Shown here one piece after another: positions 18,763 through 29,750 of a stretch of DNA of 64,000 nucleotides (position 1 is its first letter; each line of letters starts with the position of its first letter). The notes under the pieces are model-generated. The model had not been told where the DNA came from. It did not search any database and saw nothing but the letters and a program-made list of their open reading frames with translations. Location: positions 62,001-126,000 of the forward strand of contig CAWAOQ010000011.1 in assembly GCA_963783785.1 (NCBI GenBank), in the 5' to 3' direction. Made by a program: the position numbers and the translations under genes. This DNA is from CADEEN01 sp963783785 (GTDB lineage Bacteria > Pseudomonadota > Gammaproteobacteria > Burkholderiales > Burkholderiaceae_C).

Positions 18763-21700
18763 ATGAGTCATTTTCTCGATCGCCTGACCCACTTCAGCCT
18801 GCCCAAGGAGAGCTTCTCCGGTGAGCACGGCGTGACCACCGGTGAAGACCGCACCTGGGAAGACGCCTACCGCAACCGCTGGGCACACGACAAGATCGTG
18901 CGCAGCACGCACGGCGTGAACTGCACCGGCAGCTGCAGCTGGAAGATCTACGTCAAGGGCGGCATCGTCACCTGGGAAACCCAGCAGACCGACTACCCGC
19001 GCACGCGCTGGGACATGCCCAACCACGAGCCGCGCGGCTGCGCGCGTGGGGCCAGCTACAGCTGGTACCTGTACAGCGCCAACCGCGTGAAGTACCCGAT
19101 GGTGCGCGGCCGCCTGCTCGAGCGCTGGCGCGCGGCGATGAAGACGGCGAAGACGCCCGTGGACGCCTGGGCACTCATCGCGGAAAACGACGATGCACGG
19201 CGCGACTACCAGAAGATGCGCGGCATGGGCGGCTTCGTGCGCAGCAGCTGGGACGAGGTGAACCAGCTGATCGCCGCGGCCAACGTCTACACGATCAAGA
19301 CGCACGGGCCCGACCGCGTCGTGGGCTTCAGCCCCATCCCGGCGATGAGCATGGTCAGCTATGCCGCCGGCAGCCGCTACCTCAGCTTGATCGGCGGCGT
19401 GTGCATGAGCTTCTACGACTGGTACTGCGACCTGCCGCCGGCCAGCCCGCAGGTCTGGGGCGAACAGACCGACGTGCCCGAATCGGCCGACTGGTACAAC
19501 AGCACCTACATCATCGCCTGGGGCAGCAACGTGCCGCAGACGCGCACACCCGACGCCCACTTCTTCACCGAGGTGCGCTACAAGGGCGCGAAGACGGTGG
19601 CAGTGACGCCGGACTATTCCGAGGTCGCCAAGCTCGCCGACCTCTGGCTGCACCCCAAGCAGGGCACCGACGCCGCACTCGCGATGGCCATGGGCCACGT
19701 CGCGCTGAACGAGTTCTACTTCAAGCAGCGTTCACCGTACTTCGACAACTACGCGCGCCGCTACACCGACCTGCCGCTGCTGGTGATGCTGAAGGAGCAC
19801 ACGCTGCCGGATGGATCGAAGACCCTGGTGCCCGACCGCTACCTGCGCGCCAGCGACTTCAACGGCAAGCTCGGCCAGGCCAACAACCCCGAATGGAAGA
19901 CGGTGGCCTTCGATACCGACGGCCGCGCCGTGCTGCCCAACGGCAGCATCGGCTTCCGCTGGGGCCAGGAATCGGAGACCGGCAAGGTCGACGCCGGCAA
20001 GTGGAACCTGGAAGACAAGGAAGCGCGCCACGGCCAGCAGGTCAAGCTGAAGCTGTCGGTGCTGGAAGACGGCACGCAGGCGCATGAAGTGGTCGGCGTC
20101 GGCCTGCCTTACTTCGGCGGCATCAGCACGCCGCACTTCAAGTCGAACGCGCAGAACGGCGAGGTCAACTTCGTCAAGGTGCCGGCGGTGCGCCTGCGCC
20201 TGGGCAAGGAGGGCGATCACCGTGAGGCCCTGGTGGCCACCGTGTTCGACCTGCAGGCCGCGCAGTACGGCATCGACCGCGGCCTCGGTTCGGGCGCGAA
20301 GAGCTACGACGACAACGCGGCCTACACGCCGGCCTGGGCCGAGAGCATCACCGGCACGCCGCGCGACCAGATCATCACCGTGGCGCGCCAGTTCGCCGAG
20401 AACGCGCACAAGACGCAGGGCAAGTCGATGGTCATCATCGGCGCGGCGATGAACCACTGGTACCACGCCGACATGAACTACCGCGGCGTCATCAACCTCC
20501 TGATGATGTGCGGCTGCATCGGCCAGAGCGGTGGCGGCTGGGCGCACTACGTGGGCCAGGAGAAGCTGCGCCCGCAGACCGGCTGGGTGCCGTTGGCCTT
20601 CGGGCTGGACTGGATCCGCCCGCCGCGGCAGATGAACAGCACCAGTTTCTTCTACGCCCACAGCGACCAGTGGCGCTACGAGAAGCTGGGCATGGAAGAG
20701 ATCGTCTCGCCGCTGGCCGACAAGAGCGTCTACGGCGGCAGCATGATCGACTACAACGTGCGCGCCGAACGCATGGGCTGGCTGCCCAGCGCACCGCAGC
20801 TCAAGACCAACCCGCTGCAGGTGGTGAAGGACGCCACCGCCGCCGGGCTCGATGCGAAGGACTACGCCGTCAAGGCGCTGAAGGACGGCACGCTGCAGAT
20901 GAGCTGCGAGGATCCTGATGCGCCGCAGAACTGGCCGCGCAACCTCTTCGTGTGGCGCAGCAACCTGCTGGGCTCGTCGGGCAAGGGCCACGAGTACTTC
21001 TGCAAGCACCTGCTGGGCACCGAAAACGGCATCCAGGGCAAGGACCTGGGCGCCGACGACGCCAAGCCGTCGGAAGTGGTCTGGCACAAGGACGCACCGG
21101 TCGGCAAGCTCGACCTGGTGGTGACGCTGGACTTCCGCATGAGCACGACGTGTCTCTACAGCGACATCGTGCTGCCCACCGCCAGCTGGTACGAGAAGAA
21201 CGACCTCAACACCAGCGACATGCATCCCTTCATCCACCCGCTGAGCGCGGCCGTCGATCCGGTCTGGCAATCACGCTCCGACTGGGAGATCTACAAGGGT
21301 TTCGCGAAGGCCTTCAGCGAAGTCTGCGTCGGCCACCTGGGCGTCGAGAAGGAGGTCGTGCTCACGCCCATCATGCACGACACCGCCGGTGAACTGGCGC
21401 AGCCCTTCGACGTCAAGGAATGGCGCAAGGGCCAGTGCGACCTGATCCCCGGCAAGACCGCGCCGCAGATCGCCGTGGTCGAGCGCGACTACCCCAACAC
21501 CTTCAAGCGCTTCACCGCACTCGGCCCCTTGCTCAACAAGCTGGGCAACGGCGGCAAGGGCATTGGTTGGGAGACCAAGCTCGAGGTCACGCAGTTGGGC
21601 CAGCTCAACGGCACTGACGCTGGGCGAGGGCGTGTCGCAGGGCATGCCGAAGATCGTCACCGACATCGACGCCTGCGAGGTCATCCTGCAACTGGCGCCC

Positions 21701-22579
21701 GAGACCAACGGCCATGTCGCCGTGAAGGCCTGGGAGGCGCTGGGCAAGCAGACCGGGCGCGACCACACCCACCTGGCGCTGTACCGCGAGGACGAGAAGA
21801 TCCGCTACCGCGACGTGCAGGCGCAGCCGCGCAAGATCATCAGCTCACCCACGTGGAGCGGCATCGAGAGCGAAACCGTCAGCTACAACGCCGGCTACAC
21901 GAACGTCCATGAATACATCCCATGGCGCACGCTCACCGGGCGGCAGCAGTTCTATCTGGACCACCCGTGGATGATCGCCTTCGGTGAAGGCTTCGGCAGC
22001 TATCGCCCGCCGGTGGACCTGAAGACGACGTCGGGCATCCACAACATCAAGCCGAACGGCAATGCCGAGATCCTGCTGAACTTCATCACCCCGCACCAGA
22101 AGTGGGGCATCCACAGCACCTACAGCGACAACCTGCTGATGCTGACGCTGAACCGCGGCGGCCCGGTGGTGTGGCTGAGCGAGGACGACGCGAAGAAGGC
22201 CGGCATCGCCGACAACGACTGGGTCGAGGTCTTCAACATCAACGGCGCCATCGCGGCGCGCGCGGTGGTGAGCCAGCGTGTCAACCCCGGCATGCTGCTG
22301 ATGTACCACGCGCAGGAAAAGATCATCAACACACCGGGGTCGGCCATCACCGGCGTGCGCGGCGGCATCCACAACAGCGTCACGCGCATCGTGCTCAAGC
22401 CCACGCACATGATCGGCGGCTACGCGCAGTTCAGCTACGGCTTCAACTACTACGGAACCATCGGCACCAACCGCGACGAATTCGTGGTCGTGCGCAAGAT
22501 GGACAAGGTCGACTGGCTCGACACCCCGCTCGGCGATGAACGCGCCGCGCTCGTGCAAGCTCAAGGAGAAGGCGCATGA
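18763..22579 (+). CDS. narG: Respiratory nitrate reductase alpha subunit
   Basis: Catalytic molybdenum subunit, about 1,271 residues, reducing nitrate to nitrite on the cytoplasmic face. The N-terminal FS0 [4Fe-4S] ligands are in 'HGVNCTGSCSW' (His plus Cys). The Mo-ligand Asp region is 'SADWYNSTYIIAWGSN' followed by 'PQTRTPDAHF'. An AAGGA-type ribosome site precedes ATG 18763. One inserted base near 21612 shifts the frame; the downstream part runs 'GVSQGMPKIVTDIDACE' to the stop at 22579. The gene overlaps narH by ATGA. The two ORF segments together cover the whole family length, so I regard it as functional. Confidence 0.95.
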
Positions 22580-24100
22580 AGGTCCGCGCACAAATCGGCA
22601 TGGTCCTGAATCTGGACAAGTGCATCGGCTGCCACACATGCAGCGTGACCTGCAAGAACGTCTGGACCAGCCGCCCCGGCGTCGAGTACGCCTGGTTCAA
22701 CAACGTCGAGACCAAGCCCGGCATCGGTTACCCCAAGGAGTGGGAGAACCAGGACAAGTGGAACGGCGGCTGGGTGCGCAAGGCCAACGGCAGCATCGAA
22801 CCGCGCCAGGGCGGCAAGTGGAAGCTGCTGATGCGCATCTTCGCCAACCCCAACCTGCCGCAGATCGACGATTACTACGAGCCTTTCACCTTCGACTACG
22901 ACCACCTGCAGTCGGCGCCGGAGATGCAGCACCAGCCCACCGCGCGGCCGCGCTCGCTGATCACCGGCAAGCGCATGGAGAAGATCGAGTGGGGCCCGAA
23001 CTGGGAAGAGATCCTGGGCGGTGAATTCGCCAAGCGCTCGAAGGACAAGAACTTCGACGACATCCAGAAGGACATCTACGGCCAGTTCGAGAACACCTTC
23101 ATGATGTACCTGCCCAGGCTGTGCGAGCACTGCCTGAACCCCGCTTGCGTGGCTTCGTGTCCTTCGGGCTCGATCTACAAGCGCGAGGAAGACGGCATCG
23201 TCCTCATCGACCAGGACAAGTGCCGCGGCTGGCGCATGTGTGTCAGCGGCTGCCCCTACAAGAAGATCTACTACAACTGGAAGAGCGGCAAGGCCGAGAA
23301 GTGCATCTTCTGCTACCCGCGCATCGAAGCGGGCCAGCCGACGGTGTGCTCCGAGACCTGCGTCGGTCGCATCCGGTATCTGGGCGTGCTGCTCTACGAC
23401 GCCGACCGCATCCAGGCAGCGGCGAGCGTCGAGAAGGACAAGGACCTCTACCAGGCCCAGCTCGACATCTTCCTCGACCCCTTCGACCCGGCCGTGATCG
23501 CGCAGGCGCGCAAGGACGGCATCCCCGAGAACTGGCTCGAAGCCGCACGCAACAGCCCCGTCTACAAGATGGCGGTGGAGTGGAAGGTGGCGCTGCCGCT
23601 GCACCCCGAGTACCGCACGCTGCCGATGGTCTGGTACGTGCCGCCGCTGAGCCCCATCACCGCGGCTGCGAATGCCGGGCAGGTGGGCACCAACGGCGAG
23701 ATTCCCGACGTCAAGCAGCTGCGCATCCCGGTCAAGTACCTGGCCAACCTGCTGACGGCCGGCGACACCTTCCCGGTGGTGCGTGCGCTGGAACGCATGC
23801 TGGCGATGCGCGCCTACCAGCGCAGCAAGCACGTCGACGGCGCAGGCCGACACCGGCGCCATCGACCAGGTGCGCATCAGCGTGGCCGAGGTGGAAGAGA
23901 TGTACCGCGTGATGGCGATCGCCAACTACGAGGACCGCTTCGTCATCCCCACCACGCACCGCGAGTACGCCGAAAACACCTTCAACGTGCGCGGCGGCTG
24001 CGGCTTCAGCTTCGGCAACGGCTGCAGCGAGGGCGTGACCGAGACCAGCCTCTTCGGCAGCGAGAAGAAGCGCACCATCCCCATCAAGGCGGGGGTCTGA
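22576..24100 (+). CDS. narH: Respiratory nitrate reductase beta subunit
   Basis: Iron-sulfur subunit, about 508 residues, passing electrons from NarI to NarG. Four cysteine clusters are readable: 'CIGCHTCSVTCK', 'CEHCLNPACVASCPSG', 'CRGWRMCVSGCPYKK' (Trp in place of one Cys, marking the [3Fe-4S] site) and 'CIFCYPRIEAGQPTVC'. Starts at ATG 22576, overlapping narG. One inserted base near 23840 shifts the last about 87 codons; the true end 'KKRTIPIKAGV' is at TGA 24100. Confidence 0.95.
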
Positions 24101-24130
24101 CATGGGCGCCCTAAGCCCACCCCGCTGAAA

Positions 24131-24830
24131 ATGTCGACGACGCTGCGCGTGCTGGCGCACCTGCTCGGCTACCCCGGCGCCGAATTGCGCGCCCACCTGC
24201 GCCGAGCTGCGGTGAGCGCTGCACGACGAACGCGCGCTGACCTTCGGCCGCCTGGCCGAACTCGACGCGCTGATCGACCGCCTGCGCAGCGCGCCGCGCG
24301 CTGGATGTCGAGGCCGACTACGTCGAGCTGTTCGACCGCGGCCGCGGCACCGCGCTGCACCTGTTCGAGCACGTGCACGGCGACAGCCGCGACCGCGGCC
24401 CGGCGATGGTCGACCTGGTGCAGACCTACGAGGCCGGCCGGGCTGCTTCCTCGGCGCCGGGCGAACTGCCCGACCACCTGCGCGTGGTGCTGGAGTACGC
24501 CTCGACGCAGCCGCCCGCGCAGGCGCGCGCCTTCCTGGGCGAGATCGCGCACATCCTGCAGGTGCATCTTCAGCGCGCTGCTCAAGCGCCAGAGCGCGCT
24601 ACGCCTGCGTGCTGGCCGCGCTGCTCGACCTGGCCGGCGAGAAGGCCCAGGCGGTGCCGGTGCCGCCGAAGAGCCCGCGATCGACGAAAGCTGGGCAGAG
24701 CCGCTGGCCTTCGACGGCTGCTCGACCGAGGGCCAGGCCCGCCCGGGCCAGCCGCAGCCGATCCAGATCGTCGCAAGCGCGCGGCCTCCACTGGCCGCGG
24801 CCGCAGAACTTCCCAGGAGCGTCCGCATGA
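24131..24830 (+). CDS. narJ: Nitrate reductase assembly chaperone (many frameshifts)
   Basis: NarJ (delta) is the private chaperone for Mo-cofactor insertion into NarGH. ATG 24131 begins 'MSTTLRVLAHLLGYPGAELR', a standard NarJ start. The frame is then broken several times (near 24205, 24228, 24297, 24568, 24597, 24662). Reading across the breaks gives 'DYVELFDRGRGTALHLFEHV', 'AFLGEIAHILQV', 'DESWAEPLAFDGC', all NarJ-like. The end overlaps the narI ATG (ATGA at 24827-24830). No single ORF encodes it as given. Confidence 0.8.
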
Positions 24831-25558
24831 ACGCCATGCACAACTTCCTGTTCACCGTCTACCCCTACATCTGCCTGGCCGTGTTCTTCATGGGCAGCCT
24901 GGCGCGCTTCGACCGCGACCAGTACACATGGAAGAGCGACTCGTCGCAGCTGCTGCGTGCCGGCCAGTTGCGCTGGGGCAGCAACCTGTTCCACGTCGGC
25001 ATCCTGTTCCTGTTCTTCGGCCACCTCTTCGGCCAGCTGACGCCGCACTGCGATCTATGAGATCTTCGTCACCGCGCCGCAGAAGCAGCTGCTGGCGGTG
25101 ATCGCCGGCGGCGTGGCCGGCGGCATCTGCTTCGTGGGCCTGAGCCTGCTGCTGCACCGGCGCATCTTCGACCCGCGCATCCGCCTGACCAGCCACCGCA
25201 CCGACCTGGCCATCCTGGTCATCCTGTGGGTGCAACTGGTGCATCGGCCTGGCCACGCTGCCGGCTTCGCTGCACCACGTGGCCGGACCCGCAGACCATG
25301 CTGCGCCTGGCCGAGTACCTGCAGGGCATCGCCACCTTCCCGCCCGAACGCCGGCGCTGGTGGCCGGCGTCGACTGGCACTTCCAGGCCGCACATGCTGC
25401 TGGGCATGACGATCTTCCTGCTGTTCCCGTTCAGCCGCCTGGTGCACGTGTGGAGCGGCTTCGGCACCGTGGCCTACTTGTTCCGCCCCTACCAGGTGGT
25501 GCGCGCCGCCGCCTCAACGTGCCTGCCGGCCAGAACCAGCCGCGCCGCAGCGGCCTGA
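24827..25558 (+). CDS. narI: Respiratory nitrate reductase gamma subunit (many frameshifts)
   Basis: Membrane diheme cytochrome b that oxidises quinol for NarGH. Begins 'MNAMHNFLFTVYPYICLAVF' with the His-containing helices 'SNLFHVGILFLFFGHLFG', later 'HMLLGMTIFLLFPFSRLVHV'. These supply the four heme His ligands. Frame breaks by extra bases occur near 25050, 25240, 25280, 25350, 25390 and 25510. The reconstructed end is TGA near 25556-25558, giving about 243 residues, normal for NarI. Confidence 0.85.
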
Positions 25559-26380
25559 AGGACCCTGCGAGGCCACCTGCGCGCAACGAACCTGGCCCTA
25601 CGTCCTGCCCCGCATCAACGGCGTGCCGCTGGCCCAGCCCGGCGAAGTGCTCGATCGACGACGAAATGCTGCGCCAGCGCGCCTGCACCGAACTGCTGCG
25701 CCAGGCGGCCATCGACGCCGGCCTGCTCGAGCGACGACGATCCGGCGCCGCTGCAGGGTGCGATCAGCGACGCCGCCTCGCGCGGCCATCGAGGCGCTGC
25801 TCGACCGTGAGCTGCGCTGCCCGAGCCCTCGGAAGAGGCCTGCCGACGCCACCACGCCGCGCACGCCGCCTCGTTATGCCGTCGGCGAACGCGCCCTGGT
25901 GCGCCACGTGCTGTTCGCGGTCACGCCCGGCGTCGACGTCAACGCCTTGCGCAAGCGTGCCGAGGCCTGCCTGCTCGACCTGCGTGCACGCGACGGCCAG
26001 GACGCCGCCGAGACCGAGCGCTTTGCCGCGTGGCCGCCGCGCACCTCCAATTGCCCGAGCGGTGCCGACGGCGGCGCGCTCGGCTGGCTCGCGCGCCGCC
26101 GACTGCGCGCCGGAGTTCGCCCGCGAGGTCTTCGGCCACAGCCGAGGTCGGCGTGCTGCCGCGGCTGGTGGCCAGCCGCTTCGGGCTGCACGTGGTCGAG
26201 GTGCTGGCGCGCGAGCCCGGCACCGCACCGCCGTTCGAGGCCGTGCGCGCGGCCGTCGCGCAGTCGCTGCGCCAGCAGGCCTTCGCCACCGCGCTGCGCC
26301 AGTACCTGAGTCTGCTCGCCGGCCGCGCCCGCGTCGAAGGCGTCGAACTCGACGCCGCGGCGACGCCGCTGGTGCAGTAG
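25555..26380 (+). CDS. Parvulin-type peptidylprolyl isomerase, NifM-like (many frameshifts)
   Basis: About 275 residues as reconstructed. The C-terminal domain 'VLFAVTPGVDVNALRKRAE', 'LPRLVASRFGLHVVEVLA' is a parvulin (rotamase) fold with its conserved Gly-x-His-x-(V/I) motif, and the N-terminal part is helical, as in NifM/SurA-like chaperones. The start is not visible as ATG; a CTG at 25555 sits where an ATGA overlap with narI would be expected. Breaks occur near 25590, 25653, 25735, 25780, 25830, 26000, 26095 and 26145. Such an isomerase directly after narI is common in betaproteobacteria and probably helps fold Nar subunits. Confidence 0.75.
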
Positions 26381-26393
26381 ACCCGCCGCGACG

Positions 26394-27089
26394 ATGGCCG
26401 ACGAGCTGCTCGAGCGGCTGCGTCGCTTTCAACGCGACGCGTTCCCGCAGTACCGCTCGCAGTTCCAGTCGCTGGTCGACCAAGGCCAGCACCCGACCAC
26501 GCTGTTCATCGGCTGCTCGGACTCGCGCCTGGTGCCGTACCTGCTCACCGGCACCGGGCCGGGCGAGCTGTTCCTGGTGCGCAACGTCGGCGCGTTCGTG
26601 CCGCCTTATGACGGCAGCTTTGGTTATCACGGCACCGCCGCGGCGATCGAGTTCGCGGTCCTCAGCCTGAACGTCAGCCGGATCATCGTCTGTGGCCACA
26701 GCCACTGCGGGGGTATTCGCGCGCTGTACGACGGCGTGCCGGCGGCGGCAAAGAACCTGACGCAGTGGCTGGAACTCGGCAAGGAGGCGGTGCTGCCGGT
26801 GGCCGAGCCGGGGCCCGAGGCGCTGCGCCGCACCGAGCAGCGCGCGGTGGTACTGCAGCTCGAGCGCCTGATGGACTACCCTATGGTGCGCGAGCGGGTC
26901 GAGGCTGGCAGCCTTTCGTTGCATGGCTGGCACTACGTCATCGAGGACGGTGAGGTACATGTGTTCGATGTCAAGGCCGGCGCGTTCATCCCGGCGTCCA
27001 ATGCCGAGCACGCCGGCACCGGCCCGTACGCGGGCTACCGGGACGACCCGACGCATCCCGCGACCGAGACCTTGCCACCCTGCCCATGA
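26394..27089 (+). CDS. Beta-class carbonic anhydrase
   Basis: 231-residue zinc enzyme interconverting CO2 and bicarbonate. Zinc ligands are in 'GCSDSRLVP' (Cys, with the Asp-Arg dyad) and 'CGHSHCGGI' (His and Cys). The frame is intact, in sharp contrast to the four genes before it. It starts 14 bases after the isomerase and overlaps the next gene (ATGA). Its place in the nar block suggests a role in pH or bicarbonate balance during anaerobic growth; that link is inference. Confidence 0.92.
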   Translation: MADELLERLRRFQRDAFPQYRSQFQSLVDQGQHPTTLFIGCSDSRLVPYLLTGTGPGELFLVRNVGAFVPPYDGSFGYHGTAAAIEFAVLSLNVSRIIVCGHSHCGGIRALYDGVPAAAKNLTQWLELGKEAVLPVAEPGPEALRRTEQRAVVLQLERLMDYPMVRERVEAGSLSLHGWHYVIEDGEVHVFDVKAGAFIPASNAEHAGTGPYAGYRDDPTHPATETLPPCP

Positions 27090-28350
27090 CGATCAACGAC
27101 ACCGCCAGCGACAGCCACTCCGCCATCGACGCCTTGCGCGCGCAGCTGGCGCGCACCGCGTTGCGCCCGCTGCGCCTGGCCGGCCGCGAGTTGCTGCCGA
27201 TCGTGCAAGGCGGCATGGGCGTGGGCATCTCGGCACACCGGTTGGCCGGCAGCGTTGCCGCGCTCGGCGCGGTCGGCACGATCTCGTCGGTCGACCTGCG
27301 GCAGCACCACCCCGACCTGATGGCCCGCACCGGCCACCTGCGCGGCGCGGCGGGCAAGCAGGCGATCAATGCCGCCAACCTCGAAGCGCTCGCCCGCGAG
27401 ATCCACGCGGCGCGCGTGATGGCCAACGGCGGCGGATTGCTGGCGGTCAACGTGATGCGCGCGGTCGAGGAGTACGCCCCCTCGGTGAAATGCGCGCTCG
27501 AGGCCGGCATCGACGCCGTGGTGGTCGGCGCCGGGTTGCCGCTGGATCTGCCCGACCTGGCGCGCGAGCACCCCCGCGTGGCGCTGATCCCGATCCTGTC
27601 CGATGCGCGCGGTGTCGCGCTGGTGGTGAAGAAGTGGGAACGCAAGCAGCGCGCGCCGGACGCCATCGTCATCGAGCACCCGGGCTGGGCCGGCGGCCAC
27701 CTCGGCGCCGCCAAGGTGGCCGACCTGACCGACCCGCGCTTCGACTTCGAGCAGGTGATCCCGCAGGTGCTGGATTTCCTGCGCAGCGCCGGCCTCGAGC
27801 GTGAGGTGCCGGTCATTGCCGCCGGCGGCCTGCGCAGCCTACGAGGACATTGCGCGCGTGCAGTCGCTCGGCGCCGCCGCGGCGCAACTCGGCACGGCCT
27901 TCGTCGCCACCGAGGAATGCGATGCGCACCCGATGTTCAAGCAGGTGCTGGCCGAGGCGCGCGACGAAGATCTGGTCGAATTCATCAGCGTCGCCGGCCT
28001 GCCGGCGCGGGCCGTGCGCACACCGTGGCTCGACCGCTACCTGAGCACGTTGCCACGCTTGCAGGCCAAGGTGCACCCGCGGCGCTGCACGCAGGCGTTC
28101 GACTGCCTGGCCCAATGCGGCCTGCGCGACGGCCTGCCCGGCTGGGGCCAGTTCTGCATCGACAACCAGCTCGCCGCGGGCTTGCGCGGCGACGTCAACG
28201 CCGGCCTGTTCTTCCGCGGCGTCGGCGCGATGCCGTTCGGCCCGCAGATCGCCACCGTGCGCCAATTGATCGAGCGCCTGCTGACGCCGGGCGTGCCGCT
28301 GGGCACACCCGTTGGCACAGCCGCTCGGCACAGCGGCCACGCCGGCGTGA
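27086..28350 (+). CDS. Nitronate monooxygenase / 2-nitropropane dioxygenase family flavoprotein
   Basis: FMN-dependent TIM-barrel enzyme of about 420 residues. Visible marks: 'IVQGGMGVGIS' at the N-terminus, 'EHPGWAGGHLGA' and 'IAAGGLRS' for FMN phosphate binding, 'GTAFVATEECDAH' near the active site. An inserted C near 27841 shifts the frame. The second part then shares its frame with NnrS without a stop. One further inserted base near 28308 would instead end this protein at TGA 28350, overlapping the NnrS GTG. Homologs include nitronate monooxygenase and enoyl-ACP reductase FabK-like proteins, so the substrate is uncertain. Confidence 0.8.
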
Positions 28351-29663
28351 AGACACTGCCGATCCGGCCGCTGGCGCCATCGGCCGCGCCGACCGGGCCG
28401 CCCCCCGGCGGACCGCCGCCCGATGACCGTTGGCGGCTGGCACGCCTGTCGACCGCACCGCACCGGCTCGGCTTCTTCGCCGCTGCGCTGCTGCTCGCCA
28501 CCAGCGCAGTCTGGTGGGCGTTGATGCTGGCCAGCCCCTACGCCGGCATCACGGTGACGTGGGCCGTGCCACCGCCGGCTGCGCACGGGCTGCTGATGAG
28601 CCTGGGCTTCATGCCGTTGTTCATCGTCGGCTTCCTGTTCACCGCCGGGCCGCGCTGGCTGGCGCTGCCCGACGTCGGCGCCACGACGCTGCGCATGCCG
28701 GTGCTGGCGATGGTGGCCGGCTGGGCCGTCGCGCTGGCCGGCTTTCACCTGGCCAGCGCAGTCGCGGCGGCCGGCGTGGCGATGGTCGCGCTCGGCTGGA
28801 GCGCGCTGGCACTGCGCTTCGTGCGACTGCTGCGCACGAGCCGGGCGCCGGACAAGCTCCACGCCACGATGGTCGCCGTGGCCTGCGGCGTCGGCGCATT
28901 GGCGTTGTGGGCCGCCGCCGCTGCGCTGGCCCTCGGCGACATCACGGCCCTGCGCGGCGCCACGCAGCTGGCCTTGTGGGGCTTCCTGGCGCCGGTGTTC
29001 GCCACCGTGTCGCACCGGATGATCCCGTTCTTCACCGCCAGCGCCCTGCCGGCGCTCGACGCCTGGCGGCCGAACGCGCTGCTGTGGGTGATGCTGGCGG
29101 TGTTGTGGCTGCAGTTGCCGTTCGCCCTGGCCGAGCTGGCCTGGTGGCCGTTGCCTGCGGCAGCGCGCTGGCTGCAGGTGGCCATCGACGCACCGGCTGC
29201 CGCGCTGATGCTGTGGCTGGCGTGGCGCTGGGGGCTGGTGCAGAGCTTGCAGATCCGCCTGCTGGCGATGCTGCACGCCGGCTTCCTGTGGCTGGGCATC
29301 GCGCTGGCGCTGGCGGCCGTGTCGCACGCCCTGATGGCCGCCAGCGGCGACGCCCAGTCGCTCGGGCTGGCGCCGATGCATGCGCTGACGATGGGCTACC
29401 TCGGCGGCACGCTGATCGCGATGATCACCCGCGTGGCCGCCGGTCACAGCGGCCGCGCGCTGGTCGCCGACGACCTGGCCTGGGGCCTGTACTGGGCTTT
29501 TCAGTCGGCCGCGGTGCTGCGCGTCGCTGCGGGCCTGTGGCCGGCGCTGGCCACGGCGCTGACGCTGGCGTCGATCGCGGCCTGGTCGATGGCCGCCCTG
29601 GGCTGGGCCTGGCGCTATGGCGGCTGGCTCGGGCGGCCACGCGCGGATGGCCGGCCGGGTTGA
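28347..29663 (+). CDS. nnrS: NnrS family heme-copper membrane protein
   Basis: About 438 residues from GTG 28347, with roughly 12 hydrophobic helices. NnrS features: 'GLLMSLGFMPLFIVGFLFTAGPRW', split here as GLLMSLGFMPLF and IVGFLFTAGPRW, 'FATVSHRMIPFFTASAL' and 'HALTMGYLGGTLIAMITR'. NnrS proteins occur with denitrification genes and are linked to protection against nitrosative stress. No stop separates it from the preceding enzyme in this frame, so either the two are fused or an indel hides the boundary. An NNR-type box follows the gene. Confidence 0.85.
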   Translation: MKTLPIRPLAPSAAPTGPPPGGPPPDDRWRLARLSTAPHRLGFFAAALLLATSAVWWALMLASPYAGITVTWAVPPPAAHGLLMSLGFMPLFIVGFLFTAGPRWLALPDVGATTLRMPVLAMVAGWAVALAGFHLASAVAAAGVAMVALGWSALALRFVRLLRTSRAPDKLHATMVAVACGVGALALWAAAAALALGDITALRGATQLALWGFLAPVFATVSHRMIPFFTASALPALDAWRPNALLWVMLAVLWLQLPFALAELAWWPLPAAARWLQVAIDAPAAALMLWLAWRWGLVQSLQIRLLAMLHAGFLWLGIALALAAVSHALMAASGDAQSLGLAPMHALTMGYLGGTLIAMITRVAAGHSGRALVADDLAWGLYWAFQSAAVLRVAAGLWPALATALTLASIAAWSMAALGWAWRYGGWLGRPRADGRPG

Positions 29664-29669
29664 ATGAAG

Positions 29670-29683
29670 TTGCGCCAACGCAA
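29670..29683. promoter_or_regulatory. NNR/NnrR-type box before the universal stress gene
   Basis: Perfect palindrome TTGCG-CCAA-CGCAA. A TAGAGT hexamer starts at 29706, 29.5 bases from the box centre, which is exactly the class II spacing (box at -41.5). The stress gene starts at 29751. Confidence 0.65.
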
Positions 29684-29750
29684 TCACCTTGGCTGCAAGC
29701 TTGCCTAGAGTCAAGCCTCGCTCAATCGCGCTGCAGCCACCCAAGCAAAC

